A stretch of 7,107 bases of DNA from Sedimenticola sp. (GCA_027023915.1 JALVUB010000175.1:1-7107), one strand, 5' to 3'. Positions 1-7,106 are shown, counted from the stretch's first letter. Notes: generated from the letters alone by a model not told the origin. Numbers and translations are program-made.

Positions 1-160
1 TCGCATGCTGCGACCACCCTCTAGCGACGCCCCTGAGCCGCAAGAGCGCCAAGGCGCGGTTTGAGATCCTCTGCCCGCGCTGCTCCACCTCCACCACGCT
101 GGCCTCAATGACCTCTGCGATCTCCATAACCCCGGCCTTAAACGCCTGGACCGCGTCGCC
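1..160. other. Unexplained sequence in front of truncated uvrC
   Basis: No recognisable gene. The UvrC frame has a stop at 62-64, and the translation between there and about 160 does not resemble the GIY-YIG nuclease or the Cys-containing linker expected just before the UVR motif. The other two plus-strand frames do not supply the missing UvrC either. On the minus strand one frame is free of stops through the whole stretch and reads like ordinary protein, rich in Ala, Val, Glu and Arg, including the peptide MEIAEVIEASVVEVEQRGQR (about 125-66). It could be part of an unidentified gene entering from the left. It is also in codon register with the uvrC frame, and in GC-rich DNA such antisense frames often stay open by chance. 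The homology break is placed at roughly 155-170 by eye. Confidence 0.3.
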
Positions 161-172
161 TGCGGGCGCGAC

Positions 173-1426
173 GTGTACGACATCGTGCTCTTTCTCGAAG
201 GGCGCACCAACGACGTGGTGGAGGGGCTGGTGGAGAGGATGGAGGCGGCCGCGAAAGCGCTCGAGTTCGAACAGGCAGCGCGCTACCGCGACCAGATCGA
301 CGCCATCCGCAAGGTGCAGGAGCGGCAGTACGTGAGCGGCGAGCGGGGCGACCTGGACATCATCGCCGTGGCCGCCGGCGGCGGTCAGTCCTGCGTGCAG
401 TTGTTCACCATCCGGCGCGGGCGCAACCTGGGCAACCGCGCCTACTACCCGCGCGGCAGCGCGGGCCGCGGCGAAGCGGAGATCCTTTCCGCCTTTCTCG
501 CCCAGCACTACCTGGGCCGCGACCGGCTGGTGCCCGGCGAGCTGCTGGTGAGCCATCTGCCGGAAGACCACGAGGCGCTGGAAGAGGCCCTCTCGGCCCA
601 GGCGGGCCGCAAGGTGCGGCTGCGCGCCAACCCACGCGGCGAGCGGGCTCGCTGGCTGAAGATGGCGGTACAGAACGCCGAGGTGGCCCTGCGCGGCCGC
701 CTGGCCGGCGCCGCGAGCGCCCGCCAGCGGCTGGAGGCGCTTCAGGAGGCGCTGGAACTGGACGAGCCGCCCCGGCGCATGGAGTGTTTCGACATCAGCC
801 ACACCCGCGGCGAGCGCACCGTGGCCTCCTGCGTGGTGTTCAACGGGGAAGGCCCCCTCAAGCAGGACTACCGCCGTTTCAACATCGACGGCATCACCCC
901 GGGCGACGACTACGCCGCCATGCGTCAGGCCCTGAAGCGGCGCTACGCCCGCCTCCAGCGGGGCGAGGGGGCGCTGCCCGAGATTCTCTTCATCGACGGC
1001 GGCAGGGGACAGCTCCAGGCGGCCCATGAGATCCTCGAAGAGCTGGGCGTCGGCTGCGTGCTGCTGGTGGGGGTGGCCAAGGGAGCGGAACGGCGTCCCG
1101 GAATGGAGCGGCTTTTCTTGTTGCAGCGGGAACACCCCCTTATACTGGACGCCCATTCGCCGGCGCTGCACCTGATCCAGCAGATCCGCGACGAAGCGCA
1201 CCGCTTTGCCATCTCCGGCCACCGCGCCCGCCGCGGCAAGGCGCGCACCCGCTCGGTGCTGGAGGAGATACCGGGCATCGGCGGCAAGCGCCGGCAACGG
1301 CTGCTCAAGCAGTTCGGCGGATTGCAAGGGCTATCCCGCGCGGGGGTGGAGGACATCGCCACAGTGAACGGCATCAGCAAAAAACTGGCGGAACGCATCT
1401 ATCAGGCATTCCACGGAGACGGTTGA
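173..1426 (+). CDS. uvrC: UvrABC excinuclease subunit C, N-terminally truncated
   Basis: UvrC makes both incisions around DNA lesions in nucleotide excision repair after UvrB loads onto damaged DNA. This 417-residue frame matches the C-terminal part of a protein usually about 610 residues long. It carries the UVR motif that binds UvrB (about residues 18-50), the RNase H-like nuclease domain, and tandem HhH DNA-binding motifs (about 362-415, with PGIGGKRRQRLL). Comparison with E. coli UvrC (from memory) places the catalytic residues at D207 (MECFDISH), D246 (GDDYAAM), D275 (FIDGGRGQL) and H343 (RDEAH), all present. The GIY-YIG domain for the 3' incision, about 190 residues, is absent. The GTG at 173 is only the first start-like codon; the frame is open from 65, and protein similarity begins near 160. 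As it stands the product should not make both cuts. This is either a real 5' break or an assembly fault. pgsA follows directly. The family call is firm; the 5' end is not. Confidence 0.93.
   Translation: MYDIVLFLEGRTNDVVEGLVERMEAAAKALEFEQAARYRDQIDAIRKVQERQYVSGERGDLDIIAVAAGGGQSCVQLFTIRRGRNLGNRAYYPRGSAGRGEAEILSAFLAQHYLGRDRLVPGELLVSHLPEDHEALEEALSAQAGRKVRLRANPRGERARWLKMAVQNAEVALRGRLAGAASARQRLEALQEALELDEPPRRMECFDISHTRGERTVASCVVFNGEGPLKQDYRRFNIDGITPGDDYAAMRQALKRRYARLQRGEGALPEILFIDGGRGQLQAAHEILEELGVGCVLLVGVAKGAERRPGMERLFLLQREHPLILDAHSPALHLIQQIRDEAHRFAISGHRARRGKARTRSVLEEIPGIGGKRRQRLLKQFGGLQGLSRAGVEDIATVNGISKKLAERIYQAFHGDG
1415..1418 (+). promoter_or_regulatory. Ribosome binding site of pgsA
   Basis: GGAG lies inside the last codons of uvrC, nine bases before the pgsA ATG at 1428. 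Since only one base separates the uvrC stop from this ATG, pgsA translation is probably coupled to uvrC translation on a shared transcript. The coupling is inferred from spacing. Confidence 0.6.
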
Positions 1427-1427
1427 A

Positions 1428-1985
1428 ATGTGGAACCTGCCCAACCTGCTCACCTTCTCGCGCATTCTGATGATTCCGGTGTTTATTGGCGCCTTCTACC
1501 TTCCCGTGCCCTGGGGGCGGCAGGCGGCGGCGGTGATATTTCTGCTGGCTGCCGTTACCGACTGGCTGGACGGCTATCTGGCGCGGCGCATGGCTCTCAC
1601 CTCTCCTCTCGGCGCCTTTCTCGACCCGGTGGCCGACAAGCTCATCGTCGCCGCCGCCCTGGTGTTGATCGTGGCGGACCGGCCCACCCTGGCGCTCACC
1701 CTTTCAGCGGTGGTGATCGTCGGTCGCGAGATCACCATCTCCGCCCTGCGGGAATGGATGGCCGAGCTGGGGCGGCGCGGCATCGTGGCGGTGAGCTGGC
1801 TGGGCAAGTTCAAGACCGCCGCCCAGATGACCGCCATCACCCTGCTGATCTACCGCGATCCCCTGCTGGGGCTGCCCACCCAGCAGATCGGCACCCTCCT
1901 GCTCTATGTGGCGGTGGTGCTCACCCTCTGGTCCATGACCAGCTATCTGGCCGCCGCCTGGCCCACCCTCTCTGCGGAAGAGTAG
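1428..1985 (+). CDS. pgsA: CDP-diacylglycerol--glycerol-3-phosphate 3-phosphatidyltransferase
   Basis: This inner-membrane enzyme transfers the phosphatidyl group from CDP-diacylglycerol to glycerol 3-phosphate, giving phosphatidylglycerophosphate, the committed step to phosphatidylglycerol and cardiolipin. At 185 residues it is full length for the family. The complete CDP-alcohol phosphatidyltransferase signature is visible: D45, D48, G49, A52, R53, G62, D66 and D70 follow the pattern DxxDGxxAR-x8-GxxxDxxxD, with the metal-binding aspartates intact. The N-terminus MWNLPNLLTFSRI is typical of PgsA. Hydrophobic stretches near 13-27, 33-44, 72-84, 88-101, 124-141 and 151-176 fit a polytopic protein. 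The ATG at 1428 is supported by GGAG nine bases upstream and by the one-base gap after uvrC. The uvrC-pgsA pair is a familiar Gammaproteobacterial arrangement, although the two proteins have unrelated jobs. Confidence 0.96.
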   Translation: MWNLPNLLTFSRILMIPVFIGAFYLPVPWGRQAAAVIFLLAAVTDWLDGYLARRMALTSPLGAFLDPVADKLIVAAALVLIVADRPTLALTLSAVVIVGREITISALREWMAELGRRGIVAVSWLGKFKTAAQMTAITLLIYRDPLLGLPTQQIGTLLLYVAVVLTLWSMTSYLAAAWPTLSAEE

Positions 1986-1994
1986 CCCCGGCGC

Positions 1995-2023
1995 TTTATG
2001 CCGGCGGCGCCTTGCGGTATCCT
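1995..2023 (+). promoter_or_regulatory. Possible sigma-70 promoter for suhB
   Basis: In the 46-base gap between pgsA and suhB there is a TATCCT at 2018-2023 that could serve as a -10 box. A weak TTTATG at 1995-2000 lies 17 bases upstream as a possible -35. Transcription would start near 2030, only a couple of bases before the suhB ATG at 2032, giving an almost leaderless mRNA. That fits the lack of any Shine-Dalgarno sequence before this ATG. The -35 match is poor, so this is tentative; suhB could instead be read through from pgsA. Confidence 0.3.
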
Positions 2024-2031
2024 CGCGCCCC

Positions 2032-2829
2032 ATGAATCCCCTGACCAACATCGCCGCCCGCGCCGCGCGAGAAGCGGGCAAGCTGCTGCTGCGCTACTTC
2101 AACCGGATGGAGAACATCCCGGTGGAGGAGAAGCAGGCCAACGACTTCGTCACCGAGGTGGACCGCGCCTCGGAACAGATCATCATCGGCGCCATCCGCA
2201 AGGCCTATCCAGACCACGCCATCCTGGCGGAAGAGAGCGGCGACCACGCCGGCAACGACTATCTCTGGATCATCGATCCTCTCGACGGCACCACCAACTA
2301 TCTGCACGGCTTTCCCCAGTTCTCCATCTCCATCGCCGTGCAGCACCGGGACGAACTCGTCGCGGCGGTGGTGCACGACCCCCTGCGGGACGAGACCTTC
2401 ACCGCCCACAAGGGGGGCGGCGCCTATCTCAACGAGCGCCGCATCCGCGTCTCCAACCGCAAGGATCTCCACGGCGCCCTCCTCGGCACCGGCATCCCCT
2501 ACCGCGACCAGCGCTTCGTGGACGCCTATTTCGGCATGATGAAGGCCCTCATCCGCGACGCCGCCGGCGTGCGCCGGCCCGGCTCCGCCGCCCTCGACTT
2601 CGCCTGGCTTGCCGCAGGCCGCATCGACGGCTTCTGGGAGCTGGGGCTGGCGCGCTGGGATTTCGCCGCCGGCACCCTGCTGGTGCGGGAAGCGGGCGGC
2701 GTGGTCACCGACCTGGCCGGCGGCCCGCGCCACTTCGAAACCGGCAACATGGTGGCGGGTAATGTGAAGATTCACCCGGTGATGCTGAAGACCATCCGCC
2801 CTTTTCTTTCCGACAAACTCTCCGCTTGA
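2032..2829 (+). CDS. suhB: Inositol-1-monophosphatase family protein, SuhB type
   Basis: A Mg-dependent sugar-phosphate phosphatase that hydrolyses myo-inositol 1-phosphate. At 265 residues it is full length. Family metal-site residues are all visible: E67 in AEESGD, D82 and D85 in the motif WIIDPLDGTTNY (79-90), and D210 in WDFAAG (209-214). Overall resemblance to E. coli SuhB is strong, including the NDFVTEVD segment (37-44) and the RRPGSAALD segment (181-189). In E. coli SuhB also works with NusA in ribosomal RNA antitermination; whether this protein does so is an inference from similarity only. The start is the first ATG after the gap and gives the usual N-terminus (MNPLTNIAARAAREAGKL), but no Shine-Dalgarno sequence precedes it. 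The gene is co-directional with pgsA, 46 bases away, and converges on the efflux operon, with nine bases between the stop codons. Confidence 0.93.
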   Translation: MNPLTNIAARAAREAGKLLLRYFNRMENIPVEEKQANDFVTEVDRASEQIIIGAIRKAYPDHAILAEESGDHAGNDYLWIIDPLDGTTNYLHGFPQFSISIAVQHRDELVAAVVHDPLRDETFTAHKGGGAYLNERRIRVSNRKDLHGALLGTGIPYRDQRFVDAYFGMMKALIRDAAGVRRPGSAALDFAWLAAGRIDGFWELGLARWDFAAGTLLVREAGGVVTDLAGGPRHFETGNMVAGNVKIHPVMLKTIRPFLSDKLSA

Positions 2830-2838
2830 CGCACAGGA

Positions 2839-5800
2839 TCAGGCACGCGCCACCGCCCTTCCCAACAGATCCGCAGTCCTTTCGTGCAGCCGCAGCAGCG
2901 CAGGCACCAGGAAAAGCACCAACAGGGTGGTGAAGGCGATGCCGAAGGAGATGGAGACCGCCATGGGGATGAGGAACTGGGCCTGGAGGGAGGTCTCGAA
3001 CAGCAGGGGGGTGAGGCCGGCGATGGTGGTCAAGGAGGTGAGCAGCACCGCCCGCAGCCGCTGGCAGGCCGCCTCGACGATGGCCTCGCCGCTCTTCCAG
3101 CCCGCTTCGCGCAACTGCTTGTAGAAGACCACCAGGATGATGGAGTCGTTAACCACGATGCCGGCCAGGCCGAAGAAGCCGAAGAGGGAGAGGATGGTCA
3201 GCTCGATGCCCATGAGCCAGTGGCCCACCAGGGCGCCGACGATGCCGAAGGGAATGATGCTCATCACCACCAGCGGCCAGCCGTAGGAGCCGAACACCCA
3301 GGCCAGCACCAGATAGATGAGCACCAGGGCGTAAAGGGCGCCCACCTTCATGTCGGCCAGGGTTTCCGCCTGATCCTCGGCGCGGCCCGTGTAGCTGGCG
3401 CTCACGCCCCACTTGGCTTCCAGGGCGGGAATCACCTTTTGCTTGAGCTGCTCCCTGATGCGGTTGGCATTGTTGCGGCTGCGGTCCACGTCGGCAAAAA
3501 CGGTGGCCGCCAGGCGGTTGTTGTAGTGGCGCAGAATCTCGAAGCCCTGATAGGGCTTCAGTTTCGCCGCGCTGGCCAGGGGCATGAAGCCGCCCCGGGG
3601 CAGTTTCAGCATCAGGCTGTCGAGGGTGGCCAGGCGGTGGCGTTCCGCCTCTGTCAGCATCACCCGCACCTCCACCTCATCCCGGCCCCGCACGAAAATC
3701 TGCGCCAGATAGCCGTCCAGGGCCTGGCTCAACTGACGCGCCACCTCGCGCTCGGTGAGACCGGCCGCCCGCCCCGCCGGGGTCAGTTCGATCAAGAGCT
3801 GCTGGTGGCCGTAGGGCATGTCATCCTCCACGCCGGAGACCCCTTCGATGGCCTCCAGCGCCGAGGTCAGCTCCAGGGCCGCGCCCTTGAGCCGCTGAGT
3901 GTCGGAACCGGTGAGCTTGATCTCAAGATCCTTGCCCGGTGGCCCGCCGCCCTGGCGGGAACTGAGGGTGAGCCGTTCCAGACCAGGCACTTCGTGAATG
4001 TGGCCACGCCAGGCGTCGAGAAAGGCCTGGTTGCGCACCGAGCGCTGATCCGAGGGCACCAGCTCCACGCTGATGGAGGCAAACTGCTCCCCCGCCCGCC
4101 CGGAACGGGTATTGGAAAAGATCCCCATGCCGTGGTTGACCCGCGCTACCCGGATCAAGCCGCCGCCCAGTTCTTGCTCCGCCTGATAAAGCGCTTCTTC
4201 CACCTGACTAATGAAAGACTCCACCCGCGCCGGTGGGGTGCCGGAGACAAAGCTGGCACTGGCGTAGATCAGATTGCCCTCCACCCGTGGAAAAAAGGTA
4301 AAGCCCAGCCGCCCGCCGGCCAGCAGGCCGACCCCCAGCAGCAGCGCGGCGAGCGCCAGGGCAATGGTCACTCCGGGCCGTTCGACAGCGGCCACCACCA
4401 GGGGGCGGAAGCGGCGCTCGCGGAAGCGGTCGAAAGCGGCATCGAAACGGGCGCGCAAGGGCGATGGCGGGCGATGGTGCTGGCGCTGAAAGCCGTGGCG
4501 CAGATGGCCGGGCAGCACCAGAAAGGCCTCCAGCAACGAGGCGGTGATGACGCAGATCACCACGAAGGGAATGTCGAACAGAATGTCACCGATGATGCCG
4601 CTCACCGCCATCAGGGGAATGAAAGCCGCCACCGTGGTGAGGGAGGCCGAGAGCACCGGCGCCAGCATCCGCCGCGCCCCCCCTTCCGACGCTTCCAGAG
4701 GGCCTTCGCCACGCTGATAGTGGGTGAGGGCGTCCTCCCCCACCACGATGGCGTCGTCCACAATGATCCCCAGGGTCATGATGAGGGCGAACAGCGAGAT
4801 CATGTTGATGCTGCCGCCCGCCATCCAAACGATGGCCAGGGCCGCCATGAATGAAACCGGGATACCCAGAGTCACCCACCAGGCCACCCGCGCGTTGAGA
4901 AAAAGAAACAGGATCACCACCACCAGCACCAAGCCGCCGGCGCCGTTCTTGAGCAACAGATTGATGCGGTCACGCACCAACTGCCAACTTTCATCATAGA
5001 CAGTAAGATGCAGACCGGGCGGCAGCCTGGCACGGGTCTCCTCCACCCAACGGCGAAGGATGCGGGCCGATTTCAACGTGTCGCCGGTAGCCGCCCGCTG
5101 GGCGTCCAGCTCCACCGCCGGCTCGCCCCGGTAGCTGAGGGTGATCTGGCCGGGCCGGGGGCGCAAGCTCACCCGCGCCATATCGCCCAGCCGCAGCCGC
5201 TCCGCCCCCTCGCCGATGGGAAGCCGCTCGTATGCCTTCACATCCCGCCGCTGCTGGCGTACCCGCAGCTCGCGCGCCACATCATCGCGCCCCACCCGTC
5301 CCGCGGGCAGATCCGCCGAACGCTGGGCAACAGCCTGGCCGAAAGCTTGCGGTGTGCGCCCCAGGGACTGCAACAGACGGCTCTCCAGCTCCACCGCCAG
5401 CTCCTCTTCCGGCAGCCCCACCAGGTTGACCTTGGCCACGCCACGGCGCAGCAGTTCCTCCTCGAAGCGGTAGGCCATGCGCCGCAGGGCCTGGGGCGAG
5501 GCCTTTCCGTGGAGCAGCACGCGGGCGATGGGCTCAAAGCGGATCAGATGGGTCACCTGGGGGGTGCGGGCATCGCGCGGAAGATTGCGCACCGCCCGCA
5601 CCCGTTCCTCCACCCGGTTGGCGGCCTCGCCCATGTCGGTGCCCTCGGGAAACTCCAGCAACACCAGGCTCACGCCACGGGCCGAGGTGGAGGTCACCTT
5701 CTTCACCCCCTCCACGGCGCGCAGCGCCTGTTCTATGGGAATGGTGACCGAGCGCTCCACGTCCTCCGCCGGCGCGTTGGGCCAGATCACCCGTACCGAA

Positions 5801-5955
5801 ACCATCTGCAATTCGAAATCGGGGAAAAACTGGGTGTTGAGCCGGGTCAGGGCCAGAGCCCCCGCCGCCAGCATCATCAACATCACCAGGTTGGCCGCCA
5901 CTGGATGGCGGGCAAAGATGCCCACCAGATCGTTTTTGTGGACGAAGTCAGTCAC
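2839..5955 (-). CDS. RND efflux permease, AcrB/HAE1-like inner-membrane subunit
   Basis: Proton-driven inner-membrane pump of a tripartite exporter, 1038 residues against about 1050 for AcrB. The layout is the classic duplicated RND fold: one transmembrane helix (about 20-38), a large periplasmic loop, helices near 339-354, 361-379, 385-406, 433-455 and 459-482, a cytoplasmic basic linker (488-520), a helix near 528-547, a second periplasmic loop, and five more helices between 872 and 1021. The proton-relay aspartates of TM4 are present (D400, D401 in GIIVDDAIVVGED), as are equivalents of AcrB R971 and T978 (R966, T973). The AcrB TM10 lysine is replaced by N936 in GIVVNDSIILVVF. The start is a GTG overlapping the adaptor stop by eight bases, with AAGG at 5968-5965 nine bases upstream. 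Drug, metabolite or lipid substrates cannot be told from sequence. The adaptor gene lies upstream in the same operon; no outer-membrane channel gene is in the window. Confidence 0.93.
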   Translation of the reverse strand: MTDFVHKNDLVGIFARHPVAANLVMLMMLAAGALALTRLNTQFFPDFELQMVSVRVIWPNAPAEDVERSVTIPIEQALRAVEGVKKVTSTSARGVSLVLLEFPEGTDMGEAANRVEERVRAVRNLPRDARTPQVTHLIRFEPIARVLLHGKASPQALRRMAYRFEEELLRRGVAKVNLVGLPEEELAVELESRLLQSLGRTPQAFGQAVAQRSADLPAGRVGRDDVARELRVRQQRRDVKAYERLPIGEGAERLRLGDMARVSLRPRPGQITLSYRGEPAVELDAQRAATGDTLKSARILRRWVEETRARLPPGLHLTVYDESWQLVRDRINLLLKNGAGGLVLVVVILFLFLNARVAWWVTLGIPVSFMAALAIVWMAGGSINMISLFALIMTLGIIVDDAIVVGEDALTHYQRGEGPLEASEGGARRMLAPVLSASLTTVAAFIPLMAVSGIIGDILFDIPFVVICVITASLLEAFLVLPGHLRHGFQRQHHRPPSPLRARFDAAFDRFRERRFRPLVVAAVERPGVTIALALAALLLGVGLLAGGRLGFTFFPRVEGNLIYASASFVSGTPPARVESFISQVEEALYQAEQELGGGLIRVARVNHGMGIFSNTRSGRAGEQFASISVELVPSDQRSVRNQAFLDAWRGHIHEVPGLERLTLSSRQGGGPPGKDLEIKLTGSDTQRLKGAALELTSALEAIEGVSGVEDDMPYGHQQLLIELTPAGRAAGLTEREVARQLSQALDGYLAQIFVRGRDEVEVRVMLTEAERHRLATLDSLMLKLPRGGFMPLASAAKLKPYQGFEILRHYNNRLAATVFADVDRSRNNANRIREQLKQKVIPALEAKWGVSASYTGRAEDQAETLADMKVGALYALVLIYLVLAWVFGSYGWPLVVMSIIPFGIVGALVGHWLMGIELTILSLFGFFGLAGIVVNDSIILVVFYKQLREAGWKSGEAIVEAACQRLRAVLLTSLTTIAGLTPLLFETSLQAQFLIPMAVSISFGIAFTTLLVLFLVPALLRLHERTADLLGRAVARA

Positions 5956-7057
5956 TCCGCGTCACCTTCACCAGCAACCCCTCCACCGCGTTGGGCAACT
6001 GGGTGGCCAGTATCCTTCCGCCGACACTCTTGGGCAGGCGCACCAGCAGCCGTTCGCCGTTATCGTCGCGCAGCCTGCCCACCTTCTCCACCCGCACGCC
6101 GTGAAGGCGGTTGTGCTCATCCACCAGATAAACACGATCCGCGCCATAGAGCGCTTCCCACGGCAGGGGCACCACTCCATCCACCGGCGGCAGGCTCACC
6201 CGCAAACGCAGCACCCGTCCCAACTGAAGCCAGGGTCGCCGCCCTTGCAGGCGAAAAAGGGCAGCCACGCCGGCGCCATCCTGACTTACGGCGGCGGCGA
6301 GGCGGATCAGGCGGGCATTCACCACGCGGCCATCCATTTTGGCCTGGGCAGTCACCGTCTTGCCCGCGTCGAGCTGCCGTTGCAGCACCGCCAGATAAGG
6401 CTCCGGCACCACCGCCCGCAACACCGTTTTGTCATCGCCGAACAGCTCCACAAGGGGCGCGCCTGGACTGACCCGCTGGCCCACGGCCACCTTCACCGCC
6501 AGCACCCGACTGTTCTCCGGCGCGCGCACCTGGGCCCGCGCCAGTTGCAAGCGGGCCTTGCCCAGCGCGGCGCGGGCCTGGGCCAGACGCGCTTCCAGGG
6601 CGTGGAGCTTGCTCTGATGGGTACGGATGCTCTCTTCGATGCGGGCCACGGCAATGGACTGCCGGGCCAGTGCCTGTCGGGCGTTGTCCAGCTTCGACTG
6701 CGAGGCAAGTTTCCGGCCAATGAGTCCCCGCAGCCGGTTCACCTCCGCCTGGGCCAGTTGCAACAGCCGCTTTTCGCTGGGCAACGCTTGCAGATTGCCC
6801 TGATGACGGGAGTTCTCCTCGGCGATGGCGGCCTCGGCCTGGGCCACCTCGGCTTCGTTGCGTTGCAGATCCAGGCGGTAATCTCTGTCGTCGAGGGCCA
6901 CGAGAAGCTGGCCTTTTTGCACCCGCTGACCCTCCTCCGCCTTCACTTGGACGACTTCCGCCGCAAGGGGAGACACCAGAATGGTACGCACCAGCGCCTC
7001 CACCTTGCCATAGAGGGTGAGGGTCGGTGACCAGCGGCCGGGCCGGGCGGTCACCAC
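5948..7057 (-). CDS. Periplasmic adaptor (membrane fusion protein) of the RND pump, 5' end frameshifted
   Basis: Adaptor that links an RND pump to an outer-membrane channel across the periplasm. The 369 residues show the AcrA/HlyD order: first lipoyl half (about 21-55, AEEGQRVQKGQLLVALDD), an alpha-helical hairpin (about 58-175), second lipoyl half (about 177-207, with AVGQRVSPGAPLVEL), a beta-barrel domain (about 208-290) and a membrane-proximal domain (about 291-369). The hairpin tip carries the conserved RLS triad with AcrA spacing: R108, L112, S119. Both hairpin arms look about three heptads longer than in AcrA. The GTG at 7057 is not the real start: there is no signal peptide or lipobox, and the natural N-terminal continuation lies in the next frame (7106-7059), one base out of phase. 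If that extra base is real, the gene is broken; if it is a read error, the gene is intact and begins beyond the window. The stop overlaps the permease start by eight bases. Confidence 0.88.
   Translation of the reverse strand: MVTARPGRWSPTLTLYGKVEALVRTILVSPLAAEVVQVKAEEGQRVQKGQLLVALDDRDYRLDLQRNEAEVAQAEAAIAEENSRHQGNLQALPSEKRLLQLAQAEVNRLRGLIGRKLASQSKLDNARQALARQSIAVARIEESIRTHQSKLHALEARLAQARAALGKARLQLARAQVRAPENSRVLAVKVAVGQRVSPGAPLVELFGDDKTVLRAVVPEPYLAVLQRQLDAGKTVTAQAKMDGRVVNARLIRLAAAVSQDGAGVAALFRLQGRRPWLQLGRVLRLRVSLPPVDGVVPLPWEALYGADRVYLVDEHNRLHGVRVEKVGRLRDDNGERLLVRLPKSVGGRILATQLPNAVEGLLVKVTRSD
5965..5968 (-). promoter_or_regulatory. Ribosome binding site of the RND permease gene
   Basis: AAGG on the minus strand, within the end of the adaptor gene, lies nine bases before the GTG start at 5955. 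A second purine group (GGA) touches the GTG directly and is too close to serve. This site supports the GTG start and translational coupling with the adaptor. Confidence 0.4.
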
Positions 7058-7058
7058 C

Positions 7059-7106
7059 CGCCACCGGCCAGGCCTTTTCCGCCACTTTCACCGGGTGGGT
7101 CTTGGG
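7059..7106 (-). other. N-terminal piece of the adaptor in a shifted frame (partial, runs off the window)
   Basis: Read from 7106 down to 7059 this gives PKTHPVKVAEKAWPVA, which is the type of sequence expected just before the first beta strand of such adaptors. The next in-frame codons would read Gly-Gly-Asp-Arg, while dropping one base of the CCC run at 7057-7059 (plus strand) joins it to VVTARPGRWSPTLTLYGKVE of the main frame. The adaptor frame itself hits a stop at 7090-7088. The signal peptide or anchor should lie past the window edge. Confidence 0.65.

Noticed and set aside
108..335. 75-residue plus-strand frame starting at 108 over the uvrC junction
   Set aside because: Past 173 it is the out-of-frame reading of the UVR motif, and it is rich in Trp, Thr and Ser with no recognisable motif. 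Not supported as a gene.
1988..2011. Inverted repeats CCGGC/GCCGG and GGCGC/GCGCC between pgsA and suhB, considered as a terminator
   Set aside because: The stems are only five base pairs, mutually exclusive, and no T tract follows. GC-rich DNA gives such short repeats often.
1986..2031. tRNA gene after pgsA, as seen in some Gammaproteobacteria
   Set aside because: The gap is only 46 bases, too short for a tRNA.
1996..2775. Open frames on both strands overlapping suhB (254 and 259 residues)
   Set aside because: All inositol monophosphatase motifs lie in the frame 2032-2829; the others are composition artefacts.
2836..2872. GGATC/GATCC inverted repeat near the convergent stops
   Set aside because: Five-base arms 27 bases apart with no T run; too weak for a terminator or operator call.
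2884..4854. 656-residue open frame on the plus strand inside the RND gene
   Set aside because: It lies antisense to a clear RND permease. Its translation is dominated by Gln, His, Gly and Glu with no motif, as expected opposite a GC-rich membrane protein gene.
5008..7030. Two long plus-strand frames (5008-6471 and 5477-7030) over the pump operon
   Set aside because: Both are antisense to the permease and adaptor, whose domain order and key residues are recognisable. Their low-complexity His, Gln, Arg and Ala composition marks them as shadows.
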